From Symsagittifera roscoffensis (Eukaryota > Xenacoelomorpha > Acoela > Convolutidae): a stretch of 64,000 nt of DNA. A model generated the notes under the pieces. That model was not told the DNA's origin. It worked only from the letters and a program-made list of their open reading frames with translations, and did no database searches. Location: the NCBI RefSeq assembly GCF_963678635.1, contig NC_087062.1, forward strand, positions 80,477,200 through 80,541,199, given 5' to 3'. A program made the position numbers and the translations under genes. Below, piece after piece: positions 51,317 to 63,233 of this stretch (the first letter of the stretch is position 1; each line of letters opens with the position of its first letter).

Positions 51317-53027
51317 CCCTTAGTGAGTATAATTCAGTATTTGCAACTATTAAATTTCAAATACAACTAAACATATTTTGTAAATGTTTCACTTTCTTTT
51401 TTAGATCTCATCACGCAATCATCTAAAACAAACAAACAACAAATAAAAAATTGAAAACTCCTTTCTTAAAATATCTAAACTCGTATTAACAAATCGCCGT
51501 AAAATTTGAAAGCAGTAAATTTTCTCACAAATAGCAGTAAAATAATAAATAATCCCCAATGTTTTTAATTTTTTTTTACCAAGCAGTAAATTCATAAATT
51601 AAATTCCCCAAAGGCAGTAAAATTAAAATTTCAACGCAGTAAATTCATAACAAATCGCAAATAAATTGAAAAAGTACAAACTTTTTTCGAGACGTTTTTT
51701 TATAAGATTTGAATCCTTCACTCGCCCATAAAAATCTATCCGCAATCGCACAGGTCGCACACGAAGAATTATTTAACTAATGAATTTTAAGTCTTAACTT
51801 TGAGTGCTAACAACTCTAACCAGTTTTCACACGTTTCAAACTTTCCTTTAACCCGGTTGCAAGGAATTATATAGTAAACTACAATAACCAACGCAGCTTA
51901 CTAAGTTCACAAAACTACAAACTAATAGCATGACTAAGAAAGAAAAACCCACGGTACCCAAACCAGGTTAAAACTGGATAAACTATTCTTTTGAACACCA
52001 CTTTCAAGTTTTACCACAATCAAATAAAACACAAAAAAGTCGAAAAACAAGCCCAAACCACAAGATTTTTTTTAAAAAAAGTACACAACCAAAACAAAAA
52101 AGAGAAAACAAGTAAAAAAAATGACCCAAAAGGTTGAAAAATTAAAGAGACTCTGCACAAAGAGACCATAAAATTATAACCCTCTCCAGGTCTCACCAAC
52201 CAGAGGGACGTCCTGAGCATGCTCCATAGCCGGCCTAACCCACCACGCTACAGCCATGATTTGTGACCCACACTCTGTTTTTGCTCGTGTCTAGTGTGAG
52301 CGACTCTTAAAAAATAACCAAACTAAAATAAAAACGCTTTTGCGATAACAATTAATAACAAATCATAGTTAAAACTTAATTAACAAAAATAATTATACAT
52401 GTACACCATAAATGCAAAATGTAAAGATTTCATAGAGCCCAAGGAACGAGCAGCAAAAGAGATGACAATCCAACTACACTCCAGCTCTGGAATGGCAAAT
52501 CTATTCGATTTGCTGCCTAAAGTCACTACCCTCAAAGGATTCAAAGTATGCAATCAACATCGCAGCAAAGGAAAACCAATGAACCAGACCAATGGCCATC
52601 TCGATGTTGACTACACGTACCGATTCTAGTCACTTGGCACTTCACACGGAAAAGTCAAACTTCACCCTGCACGTAGTCTCGCTCTAAGCTTAACGAAACC
52701 GATACACCATTGCATCGATCAGAAGTCTTGGCACAATCACCCAAGGTCACCACGATCAACGAGACCCATCTTAAGACACGAAAAAAAAAACAATTTTTCT
52801 CCGTCTAACACAAACAACCACACTTCTCCTCTCTCCAAGAAGTCAATGCTCGCAACCTCCAAAGAAACCCGTCCTTCACTAAAATAAACAATTAAAAATT
52901 AAAAACACTCTTAACCCCGGATGGGTGGAACCAATTCTTAACTAGTATTTATAAAGTTCCTACGTCACCCGTCCTTCACTAAAATAAACAGTTAAAAATT
53001 AAAAACTCTCTTCTAACCCCGGATGGG
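51317..53027 (+). other. 3' untranslated region of element B
   Basis: Contains five GCAGTAAA motifs (51512-51649), the TTTCCTTTAACCCGGTTG block (~51841), the palindromic block (52206-52268) and a ~100 bp tandem duplication at the LTR border. The 76-codon frame at 52399-52629 has no match in A and I do not call it a gene. Confidence 0.6.
52206..52268 (-). ncRNA. Conserved palindromic, A-box-containing block of element B
   Basis: GGACGTCCTGAGCATGCTC and GGCCTAACCCACC are the same as in A (25646-25710). The minus-strand A-box-like TAGCGTGGTGGG is at 52239-52250. Only a few differences from A appear in ~65 bases, against strong divergence on both sides. Confidence 0.4.
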
Positions 53028-53056
53028 TGGAACCAGTTCTAAACTGGTGTTTATAA
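52867..53056 (+). repeat. ~100 bp tandem duplication across the polypurine tract/LTR border
   Basis: ACCCGTCCTTCACTAAAATA through CCCCGGATGGGTGGAACCA and about 25 bases of LTR occur at 52867-52955 and again at 52967-53056. Each copy therefore has its own polypurine tract and LTR start. The two copies differ at a few positions. Confidence 0.75.
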
Positions 53057-53415
53057 ACCAATTATATTATTGATAGATTATCACTATAAAACATTTATAA
53101 CTAACCAATCATATTCCACGCTAACATTGACACTTATTTGTAAGTGTTGAAACTACTTGTACTTCAGCACCAGAACAATTTGAATAAGACTTTGATCACA
53201 GTTGTTCTCCTTCTGGATAAACTCCAAGAACTAACTCGCATAAACCAGTATACACTAGATCTATCGAGACTAGGAGATATAAGAGTAAGATTAAGATCGG
53301 CATTAGACTAAGAAGTTGCACGAATCTATCCGGCCGAAAATAAGATAGCGTGACGAGCAGACGGTGTACCTTATCTGAAATTACTCTATGAGTATAACCA
53401 ATAGGTCATAACTCA
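53028..53415 (+). repeat. 3' LTR of element B
   Basis: 388 bp from TGGAACCAGTTC to ATAACTCA. The 5' half matches the truncated LTR at 36762 better than the B 5' LTR; the 3' half is the conserved R/U5 type. TATAAGAG is present at ~53278. Confidence 0.85.
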
Positions 53416-54665
53416 AAATGTTATTAACCTTTTTGTACAATTTTGTACAACTACGGTTCTAAAACGATAACAAATTGGCAGAAGAAATGTTTCCTGAATA
53501 GAAGGGGCGCATTTAGAGAAAGACATTTGCTCAATTGTTGTGTATTTGCTCGGCTCTCTTTAGTTTGTCGCTGAGTAATTTTTTTTTTCCGTTTGTAAAT
53601 AATCTTTAAAAAGCTAGTTCGTTTGAAAAAATGCTTATTTTTCCTTATTTTTTTTCTGATAATGATGAAAATATAACGATGATGAATCATTTTATTTGAT
53701 TTCGAATTAATTGGTCAAGCAAGACTTTTTACTTCATAAAAACAACCTGATGCGGAAAAAATTGTAATTTTGAAGTGCAGTGTGTATGACCAGATTTGCG
53801 GTTAGTAGGCTCTTAGCCTGATGAAAAATAAACTGCTTTGAGCAACTATTCCTCTTGTGTCAAGGTATGATCGGGGGTTGGTTAATTTGCCAAAGGGGGT
53901 CGGCACGGATTGTACGGGTGACAACGTCAGGAAGTTTTTTCTTGAGCACAGAAACTAAACAAAAACCTAAACCGAAAAGAAATTATTAAGACCAAAACTA
54001 AATTAAACAAACATTAAACAGCTCAAATTTCACCAAAATGTCCAAATTTTACCCACGCATGGCCAGAAAAGCCAAAGTACTTTTGCTTTTCTGCTCTCTT
54101 TGTTAAATTAACTGAGGTTCAACTTGTTGTAATTAGAGATCTTTTTTACCTTTGTCCCTTGATCAATCTTGTATCATATAAGATCGACGACTGTCGAGGT
54201 TTTTCGGTACTGAATCAGAATTTTGAGAAAGTACCATCTGCGTTTTCATGCATCTAACTGCCCCTGAAGATACTTTTTCCTTCTCATATATTTTTGTCTA
54301 CACTCTCAAGGTCGCTGCTTAAATCAATCGTAGAGTCATTCGCTCTTTCCCAATCTTTATTGCTCTAGTATATATGGACCGATAACTCTTTCGCTGTCAT
54401 GGCGCCATGAGCCAGGTCACTTCGAAATTTCGAGGGAGAGACGCAAGGCGGGGTCCATGATTGGCTTAAAGCAAAGATTTGGTAGTGCCCTTTGTCGAAA
54501 CATTACAATCCAACTTTTTAGTCACTCTTCCAACTAATTTCTGAGGGATTAAGGGAGGTTTTGGAAACTTTCCGATATCTGCCGTTCCGGTTTCAGCGTA
54601 ACTGAAAAAAAAATTAAAAATGAATTTCGGCTATTTTGCTCGTACTCAGTGAAATCAAAGGCTTT
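53416..54665. other. Intergenic, nothing recognised
   Basis: AT-rich with no supported ORF, RNA gene or known repeat. The 79-codon Lys-rich minus-strand frame at 53451-53690 has no recognisable content. Confidence 0.4.
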
Positions 54666-55758
54666 CCCGCACTCAGTACAAAGAGAAAATAATCGATTAT
54701 ATTACAATTATTATTGTACTTTTATCAAAATTATAATTAATTATAAGCGGCAAATTTAGGTGTTTAAACGATTTATAATCCCTTATAAGGATAACATTTT
54801 TCTTGACATCATAATAAATTATAATCAATTATATTTGATTATAATTTTTCCGAAAATCTCCTATAATCTCTTACAATCTCTTAATCTCGTATAATCTATT
54901 ATAATCTTTTATAATAGATTATAATCCCTTTTTCTATCAAATTATTACCTCATAAAAAATCAATTATAATGGGTTATAAGTTAGCTAATCTGCATGAAAA
55001 CACAGTAAATACCTAATTTAATTGAAGTTTAAGCTATAGTATAAAACTACAGTTTCTTTTAGTTAATCAGTTCCCCTTATTCATGCACCTTCTGGTGACT
55101 TCAGGTGACACATCATATCACTTCAGGTGAGAGGCTGCTGTAGGTAGGATGCACCTCCAGGTGATAGGTGAGCGTAGGCGGTATGCACCTTCAGGTGACA
55201 CCTTCAGGTCGTTGAGACATAAACAAAAGGTACCTAAGGTAAACAAGACAGTAAAAGTACTGTAAAGAAAGAAAGAAAGAATTTTTTATGATTGTTATTA
55301 TTTTCGACTTCAATTATTATATTTTCTTTTGGCCTAAATTCTATCGGCTAAATGGCCGCTACCCTATACAGGCGTTGACTCAACGTAGTTAGTACTAATG
55401 AGAAGACGTTTATTATCATGTTTCTGCAAGTTTAAGCATTTTTTGAGGTCGCACTATTTGAAGGTCTTATTTTCGAAAATCGAATTGAAAAAATAAATTG
55501 ATACCAACTAAAATTGTATAGCCCACATCAATTCAAAACAAAATGAAACGATGACGTTGGTTGAAAAATAATGGAATATAATTGATTAAAAGGTATCATA
55601 ATCGATTAAAATGGGTTATAATTCATTAAAACTTGAAATCAATTATAATGTTCCGAAAAATAGTAGCATTTATAATCCATTTTTAATCAATTCTTCTTGA
55701 AATTTATGAAGACTGACAATAAAAATCCTTTATACTCTTTCTTTTTACTGAGTGCGGG
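54666..55758. mobile_element. 1.09 kb TIR element with CCCGCACTCAGTA ends
   Basis: The left end CCCGCACTCAGTACAAAGA and the right end (reverse complement CCCGCACTCAGTAAAAAGA) form an ~18 bp terminal inverted repeat. The interior near both ends is rich in TATAATCNATTATAAT palindromes. The middle carries a cluster of CAGGTG/CACCT motifs (55080-55215). No transposase. The target duplication is unclear. Confidence 0.75.
55080..55215. repeat. Cluster of CAGGTGA / CACCTTCAGG motifs
   Basis: About eight CAGGTG or CACCT hexamer-type sites in ~135 bases, several within CTTCAGGTGA. The sequence is more GC-rich than its surroundings. It resembles a cluster of E-box sites or a decayed minisatellite. Confidence 0.55.
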
Positions 55759-57142
55759 TTGTTTAATTATTTTAGCAAAACTGAGCATAAGCTTAGACTT
55801 TTTCTCATTCCTTTACTCGAGTCAATCCTTGAACTAAATTCAGCCTCAGCTCCGCAAAACATTTGGTGAATAGACTTCAAAAAGTACTGATAAAAAGAAC
55901 TGATAAATTTTTTAAATAAGTACTGATGAATAGACTTAAGAGAACTGATAAAAGAACTGATAAATAGTAACTGATAATTCTTTTGAACCAACCGTCTTTT
56001 GTTCAACAAATCAAATAAGTCAATATAATCAAAATCATATTCAAGGAGTTCTCTTTTTACCAGCCAAAACAGTTTTGGCACACCTTCCAAGCAAGAGCGA
56101 CACAATCATACGGTTGAAATTTGTATCTCGTGTGTAGCTGTTACAGAGAATTGGAAAATACTGTCTTAGAGCATCGCTGAGTCAAACTATCTTGGAAGCG
56201 ATGTAGGGCTTCTTTCGCAAACGGATGCTTGTCGTTCATTACCACTTGAGCACTCGTTTGGAGATCAATTCAACTCATCGGGTGATTATATGCGAGGCAT
56301 CTGGACTTACACATTGAATTTTTGACCAAACTGACTCTCGAAGAAGTCGGCGATTTTTTCAAAACGACACAAGATTGTCTGATCGTTTTCCACTGTTTAA
56401 AAAACCAGATGCTGGAGTGAAATCCAAAACACTGTTCTCCACATAGAGAGGCAGATAAGATAGTATTTCAGTAGTTTATTCATTCATTATTCTGAGGACC
56501 AGTCGAAACAAAAAAAAGAGTCTATAAGTGTCTCGCTGAGTCAAATTATCTTCGAAGCGATGTTAGTCTTTTTCTCAAACGGTTGCTTGTCGTTGATTAA
56601 TATTTGAAATGATTAATCTTGGATGATTGTAGCGCTTGGATTACGATAATTTTCTCCTTTGTCTGCTGCCACATTCTCATTCTGCAGGAAAATACCGTAG
56701 TCAGGAATTAATCAATCAAAAAAATTCTTTTTATCCTCGAGATTTGTCTGCTGCATCTCCCCCAGATGTTGTAGCTTTTTCTTGTACATTGAAATTTTTT
56801 AGCGCATTGTTTGTGCTCAACGTGGTACCTTCAATCATTTTTTTTGTTTTTGTTCTCAATAACGGGGACTAATTTTCTAATTTTTTTTTCTAAAATTTTG
56901 GAAAGAATTTCGATGTACACAATTTTACGACCTTCTACACCGTGAATGCAGAAAAAAATTTTCAAATTTTTTTGAAACTTGGCTCCAAAAATTTATGATA
57001 AAAAAAAAACGGAGCAAAAATTAAAATCCAAACATGACAATTGTTCGCCAAGTTATTAATTTGCTGTTTCAACTTGACAGCAAAAAAAATTTACGTTATT
57101 TCAGCAAATCTGTGATAAAAAAACAAATCTGCCACATAGAAA
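55759..57142. other. Intergenic with a ~360 bp-spaced direct repeat
   Basis: TCGCTGAGTCAAACTATCTT...GCTTGTCGTTCATTA at 56172-56240 recurs at 56532-56600 with several differences. No gene is supported; the 112-codon minus-strand frame 55767-56105 and the 78-codon frame 56636-56872 have no recognisable domain. Confidence 0.45.
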
Positions 57143-58067
57143 CCGGGGTTGACCTCCACACACCGAAACTGCTTATCATACAATTCCATACAACAAAATT
57201 ATTATCATTCAATTCCAAACATAAAGTGTATGGAGAAAATGCTTGTCATACAATTTTCGTACATTTTCGAAAAACAATAGAATAAAAATTAAACCATTTC
57301 TGCGGCTTTTTGAGAACAGTTCAACAGAGTGATGACAAAAAAAACTGATTTGAATTTTTTTTTGAAAAAAATGCTTTCCATACCATTTCCATATACGACA
57401 CAAAAATTCTTCATTAGTAATTTAGTAACTGGCCTCAAAAATTTTTTGATTTTTTTCAACCGCAAATCTAATTTTGTACCCAAACAAACATTTTCCGAAA
57501 AAAATTTTTGCATGCAAAATTTAATTTTTTGTCTGCATAACGTAGTCCTAGATACGATAATATTGGCTTTTTTTCTTTTAACTTAATTTTTTTTCAAAAA
57601 ACACTGAAATTTCCCATTTCTTTTGTATGGCGTGTTTTTGTATGCCTTGATCAATGTCTGATAATTTGAGAACTCAAAAAATTAAAATAATCATCATTGA
57701 AAAACTTTGCCAAAATTTAAAAGTTTTTTACTTTTGTTATATAATTTGTGAAAGTCAGCGCGAAGAACGTTCAGGTTGATTTTCATGCCTTGTTAATGCA
57801 AGACCGTCCAACTTTTGGTGCTTTGAGTAATCGAGCACTTTGTCATTTGTATTCGGTTGCAAACATAACCAAAAGTTTGTCAGAAAAAAAATATAGCAAC
57901 AAAAAACACTTTTTGGTTTATGGAGAAAACCCCTATCATACAATTTCCATTTATAGGAGAATGTTTATTATAGAGATTTCATACAATTTTCTGTACGAAT
58001 GGAATTGTATGAAAAGAAGTTTCCCATTTTTGAGAATTGTATGATAGGCATTTTTGGTCAACTCGGT
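57143..58067. mobile_element. 0.92 kb TIR element (family R1, copy b, inverted)
   Basis: The left end CCGGGGTTGACCTCC and right end GGTCAACTCGGT are inverted repeats, each followed inward by a CTTATCATACAATTCC-type unit. The interior (ACCGTCCAACTTTTGGTG at ~57805, TGATCAATGTCTGA at ~57648) is the reverse complement of copy c. Only degenerate short frames. Confidence 0.75.
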
Positions 58068-59186
58068 AAAGTAGTTCAGTTAAATTTTTGTTAAGGAATT
58101 TCCCAAAACTGTGAAATAACATTAAGTTTTTTCTCTTTTGGTCATCGTTGGTCACCGATTGGCAAAGTTTGGTTGAAGAATGCACTCGCAAAAATTTTGA
58201 ATGAGAACATTTAGCATCATTGATCTGAATTGACCATCTTCTGGTTCACTTTCGTACTGACTCAAATGATCCTTTTGTCTTGAGGACACGTTATTCAAAA
58301 TGGGAAAAAAAACACTTGTCTCAATTGCGGAGGATAATATATATAAAACCGAATTGCCAGTGTTAGCTGACAATTGCTTAAAACGAGTTGTCCAAGTAGT
58401 TGAAATTCGACTCTTGGAAGTTCTGAAAAATGAATTCTGTAGCATCTTAAACTAGATTAATTTCAATTTTCGATTGAATGAATTCACTCTTTTGAAGATC
58501 CCGCGAACGATTGTTCAATTGCTTAAAGTGCGTAAAATTCAAAGTTTCGCGGTGAAGTCATTCGATTTGAATAGCTGTTGCAGCAAGTGCATACAATTGA
58601 CTTTCTTGCATTCTGTTGATGCTTAATTGACCAAGTGTTTTAAGCATCACATCAAATTTGCAAGCATTCTTTTAAGTTTTCCTGTTCCATTCTTTGGCTG
58701 CTAAAAGATCGAAAACATAATTTAGCTCCTACGATGATTGTTTTAATACTGTTTGAGTTTTCGTGGTGATATCAAAAAGTAAAGTCTAATCAAGCGTTTT
58801 GCGAAAAATTGTTTTCGGTCAAAAAATGTTTTAATTATAAAGAAACGGAGTTTTCAAATATCAGTTGCCTGGTTGTAACGAAATTGCTACCAATGGGCCC
58901 TTATTACAGTTCACTTTTTGGTCTTTTAGCAGGTTTTGAGTTTTGGCGATGTCACAAAGTTGAGCCTAAACGTGCCTGGTAAATTGCTCGAACGGCCAAA
59001 ATTTACTTAGGAAAAACAAAACATAAATATTTTAGGGTTTGTATTGTTTCAAAACAATCATATCTAGGTAAAACTAATCTAATAGAAGACATCAAATACA
59101 ATGAACCAAACTGAAATCATTAGCGTTTGATTTCTTGGCGATTTCAAACAACTCTCGTCAAACTTTCAGGTTAATTTTCAAGATAA
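58068..59186. other. Intergenic, nothing recognised
   Basis: No supported gene or repeat. The 97-codon minus-strand frame at 58152-58445 has no recognisable domain. Confidence 0.4.
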
Positions 59187-61343
59187 ACAAGACTACTCGT
59201 ATCAGGGCGAAGCCCTAAATGTTCCGACTGCCTTTTTAAGGTTTTATGGAGCAGTAATAACATTAAAAACCCGGAATGACCGAAAATTCTTAGCATACAA
59301 TTCCCATATATGAAAAACTTCTTGTCATACAATTCCATACAATGCCATACGTACAGAACATTGTATGAAATCTCTATGATAAACATTTTTCCATAAATGA
59401 AAATTGTATGATAGGTGTTTTTCGATAAACCAAAAAATTTGATTTTTTCTTTCTAAATACATTTCTGAAAAATGTTCGGTTGTGTTTGCAGCCGAACACA
59501 AGTTACAAAGACCTTGGTTACTCAAAGCACCAAAGGTTGGACGGTCTTTGCAATTACAATGCATAGAAAACGACTTGAGTTTGGCTGTCTTTCACAATTG
59601 ATATAACAAAAGCAACAAACTTTTAGTTTTTGGCAAAATTTGTTAATAGTGATTGTTTTAAATTTTTGAATTTTCAAATATCAGACATTGATCAAGGCAT
59701 ATATAAACACCCCATACAAAAGAAATAGGAATTTTCAGCGTTTTTGAAGAAAAAAAATTAAGTCAAAAGAAAATAAAAGCCAATATTATTGTAACCAGGA
59801 CTACGTTATGCAGACAAAAAATTAAGTTTTGCATGCAAAAAAAAACTTTTTCGAAAAATGTTTGTGTACGAAATTCAATTTGCGGTTGAAAAAAAAACAA
59901 AAAGTTTTTTGGCCAAATTTTCAAAATTACTTAAAAAATTTTTGTGTCGTTTTCAAAAAAATGCCAGTCATAATATTTCCATATATGGGAATTGTATGAT
60001 AAGCATTTTTTTCAAAAAAAAAAACCTCGGTTTTTTTACCAGACTGTTTTATTAGAATCAAACATCCACAGAAATAAGTTTATATCATTTTTCAACCATT
60101 TTTAGAAAATGTATGAAAATTGTATGACAAGCATTTTTCCACCCACTTGATGTATGGAATTGTATGATAAGCATTTTTGGTATATGGAGGTCAACCCGGG
60201 AAATTAAATGTAAGAAAAATTGAAATGAAATTTTTTTTCTAAAAATTGATTTTTTTTGTGACACTCCCCCCCATACGCCATACAAAGTATAAAAGGATAG
60301 GATTCGCTCCTTGTAACAAAACAATTTTGGCAAATAAACTTCTTTCAACCAATTTGGAACGATTTTAAGACGGATTAACTCTCCGCTCACGCGTTAATAG
60401 CGCGAAGTATATCGCGCGTTAATTGTCCCAAATTGGCCAAAATGGCAATCTTTAAACCCCCATAAATTTACGATAAATGATCACAGGTGAAATATCTTTT
60501 CAAATTTGAGCTCAGGACAACAATACCTTTCGAATGTTATAAAAAAATTCCGTCAAAAATGGCTAGTTAAAAAGTCGAAATTTGTCTGAAGAAAAAAAAA
60601 ACCCACCCCGAGCACAAATATTCCGTTACTTTCGTATCGAAAGTCGGAACAATAAAGGTAAATTTAAAATTCAAAAGAAATGAATTCTAAACTTCAACAG
60701 ACTGAAAATGAAATTCTCCAGCTTCAGAGTATAAAGAATAACTTTCAGTGTAAATGTTGAGTGGAAACCAATTTCAGCCAATTTTGAGGAACTTTTTGTT
60801 CCGACTTTCGATACAAAAGTAACAGAATATTTGTGCTCGGGGTAGGTTTTTTTTTTTCTTCAAACAAATTTCGACTTTTTAACTAGCCATCTTTGACGGA
60901 ATTTTTTTATATCATTCAAAAAGTATTGTTATCCTGAGCTTAACTTTGAAAAGATATTTCACCTATGATCATTTTTCATAAAGTTATGAGGGTTTAAAGA
61001 TTGCCGTTTTGGCCATTTTGACCAATTTGGGACAATTAACGCGCGATATGATTCGCGCTATTAACGCGTAAGCGGAGATTCAATCCGTCTTATAAATCGT
61101 TTCAAATTGGTTGAACGAAGCTTATTTGCCAAAATTGATTTGTTACAAGGAGCGAAGTCTCTCTTTTTGTACTTTATATGGCGTGTGGGGGGATGGTTTT
61201 CATAAAAAAACTTCAAATTTTTGAAAAAAAATTTCATTTTATTTTATTTCATTTTATTTTTTAATGCTATTACTGCTGCTCCATAAACCTTAAAAGGCAG
61301 TCGGAACATTCAGGGCTTCGCCCTGATACGAGCAGTCTTGTTT
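59187..61343. mobile_element. Foldback (long inverted repeat) element, with a nested R1 insertion
   Basis: The left end ACAAGACTACTCGTATCAGG and the right end CGAGCAGTCTTG are inverted. Inner arms 60264-60650 and 60798-61195 are long inverted repeats of ~390 bases (GCTCCTTGTAAC, CGCGCGTTAATTGTCCCAAA, GTGATCAT-type region, CGAAAGTCGGAAC), separated by a 147-base spacer. The outer arm pieces (59187-59269 and 61260-61343) also match inversely. The left arm is split by R1 copy c at 59270-60200. No protein is encoded. Degenerate half copies are at 405-846 and 28772-29262. Confidence 0.8.
59270..60200. mobile_element. 0.93 kb TIR element (family R1, copy c) nested in the foldback
   Basis: The left end CCCGGAATGACC and the right end (reverse complement CCCGGGTTGACCTCC) are imperfect inverted repeats. 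Subterminal CATACAATTCCCATATATG units occur in both orientations. Removing it rejoins the foldback left arm (CATTAAAAA | AAATTAAATG against CATTAAAAAATAAAATG in the other arm). It aligns to copies a and b. Confidence 0.78.
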
Positions 61344-61569
61344 TACTTAAGATACAAAATTTAATTTCTCATTTTTTGAGATTTTCATTTCGATTTATTC
61401 AAAAAATATTTGATATGAAAAATCTGCAATGAGGTTAACTTAGCCTGTTTAAAAAATGTATCCATGCTTGAATTGTTTTCTAAAAGAAGACTTGTAGATT
61501 TCACCAGTAAAAATGGAAACTTTTGCTATCTAAAACGTGTATCTAACTCGTATTGTTAATTTGCAACAG
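61344..61569. other. Short intergenic gap before element C
   Basis: No signal seen. Confidence 0.4.
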
Positions 61570-61979
61570 TGGAACCTGATCTAGACTACATTTTATGATT
61601 GGATAATTTAGATATTTTACCAATGTAAAGTATTTAATTTTAACCAATCATGATCCATCTAACTAACAACCCACTTATTTGTAAGTGCTGAAGTTACTTG
61701 TAATTTCAGCACCAGAGAGATTTGAATTTAACTTAGAAATTAGTTGGCCTCTCCCGAGCACTTCAGCAGCCGCAATAAACCAGTATACCCTAGATCTATT
61801 GAGCCTAGCAGAGACTAGTTAAACAACCTGAGACTAGATAGTATAAGAGTAAGATTAGGATCGGTATTAGACTAAGAAGTTGCACGAATCTATCCGGCCG
61901 AAAATAAGATAGCGTGACGAGCAGACGGTGTACCCTATCCGAAATTACTCTATGAGTTAACCAACTCGGTCCTAACTCA
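61570..61979 (+). repeat. 5' LTR of element C
   Basis: 410 bp, TGGAACCTGATCTAGAC to CCTAACTCA. It is nearly the same as the A LTR; the clearest difference is TTAACCAACTCGG in place of TTACACTTCGG near the end. Primer site TGGTGCGACC at 61982. Confidence 0.92.
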
Positions 61980-62066
61980 TCTGGTGCGACCATAAGTCTC
62001 GAACAAGACCTTAATAGCTTAGAATTAACCAAAATAGATTAGAAATTAGACAAAAACATTTAAAAA

Positions 62067-62300
62067 ATGTTATACGACAATAATTTAATCGAAATGTCTC
62101 TACGACTCAATAGATCAGAGCCAATATTCCGAACGATAATAGAACTACCCGGAATTGGAAGAAGACCTCGAACCAGAGACGACATACGACAAAGTAGAAA
62201 CTTGCCATATAGCTATATGATAGTTAGGCAAAAACCAGAACAAACTTTTATATTTAGAATACTACTGGCAATGAATTTAGATTTTCATTTGCAAACATAA
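62067..62300 (+). CDS. 77-aa leader ORF of element C, unknown function
   Basis: Intact homologue of 8985-9218 with the same start, stop and length. The differences include Thr-to-Ile before ELPGIG and Lys-to-Arg after RRPRT. Several nucleotide differences are synonymous, which hints at coding constraint, but the sample is too small to measure. It lies directly downstream of the primer site and ahead of the structured leader, as in A. No known domain. Confidence 0.6.
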   Translation: MLYDNNLIEMSLRLNRSEPIFRTIIELPGIGRRPRTRDDIRQSRNLPYSYMIVRQKPEQTFIFRILLAMNLDFHLQT

Positions 62301-63233
62301 AACCTTGAAGTTAATCTTCGAAATCATTTCAGGCGCTAAACAAAATTATTAATATACAATAACGATTGATAAAAAGATCTAAGATCGTTTTCCTAAAACT
62401 CGGCAGTAATATACAAAACATGTTTGAAAAATATTTATTGAAAAATAAAAATAAAAATTAGTAGCATGACAATAAATGGTTAGTAATCATAAATCATCCT
62501 GTTGTTCCAGCTCCATCATCTAAAACATAACAGCAATCATACACCCACTAATATCATCAAAACACTAAATCTTTCCTTTACACACATTTAAAATTTTATT
62601 AAAACTTAAATTCACTTAATTTTAAAACCAGATCATCAAGGCTTATCCTTGGATCTTAAATCATTTTCTACTTAATTAAATTTCAAATTTGATCATCAAG
62701 GCTTATCCTTGGATCAAGCAGAACAACTTTGTTCTCCCCCACCCACTTAATTAGTGTCTAACGACCTCAAACGTCGATTCACTACCCAACCCTTTCTAAA
62801 GACCTAAGACTAATAGAAATTTTTAAAACAAAACTAATCATTCAAATTAGGATAAACAGTGAAGAACTTCGGTTATTCATCCTTCACTTGACCCCCCCTC
62901 TTAACAGACCCAGGATAAATCTTAGACTTAGTAAGTTTAAAATAGTATCTAACGAACTACTCGCGTTCTAATTATACCTGAACCTTGTGGATCGATTTAC
63001 TATTCTCCAACCCTTGAACACAATCACTACCCCTAAGTAAGATTAAGTAAGTTAACACCTTAACTTATACTAGCCACGAGAAAGTAAAAAATCATTCTTC
63101 GGAATCGATATACTTTTCTCTCCAACCCTGAACAAACAGACCCAGGTTAAGCTAACCAAAAAATCGTAAGAACTAACAGTTTAGGAAAATAGAAACCATT
63201 TAACAACCTTTTGCATCCGTCATCCTAAACCTT
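62301..63233 (+). promoter_or_regulatory. Structured leader of element C
   Basis: Almost identical to the A leader, including both 25 bp hairpins (62631-62655 and 62691-62715), the AGTGAAG...CTTCACT hairpin and the GTAAGT sites. Confidence 0.6.

Larger units (their letters stand above)
37117..53415 (+). mobile_element. Element B: old mosaic relative of element A
   Basis: Same order as A: LTR, primer site, leader, ORF2, gag-pro, pol, TM1/TM2, ORFX, env, ORF6, 3' UTR, LTR. All long frames are interrupted. The 5' LTR (379 bp) and 3' LTR (388 bp) differ strongly and belong to different subtypes, no target duplication is seen (ATAT against AAAT), and a second RNase H block follows integrase. These point to recombination between divergent family members. 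Unlike A, it retains the N-terminal RT region. Confidence 0.9.

Noticed and set aside
52399..52629. 76-codon frame in the 3' UTR of element B
   Set aside because: No homologous frame in A at the same place, and the sequence is poorly conserved.
49519..53415. A clear target duplication for element B
   Set aside because: The four bases before 37117 (ATAT) and after 53415 (AAAT) do not match, and the LTRs are of different subtypes.
53416..54665. A host gene in the intergenic stretch after element B
   Set aside because: No ORF longer than ~80 codons, no splice-linked exons with recognisable protein content.
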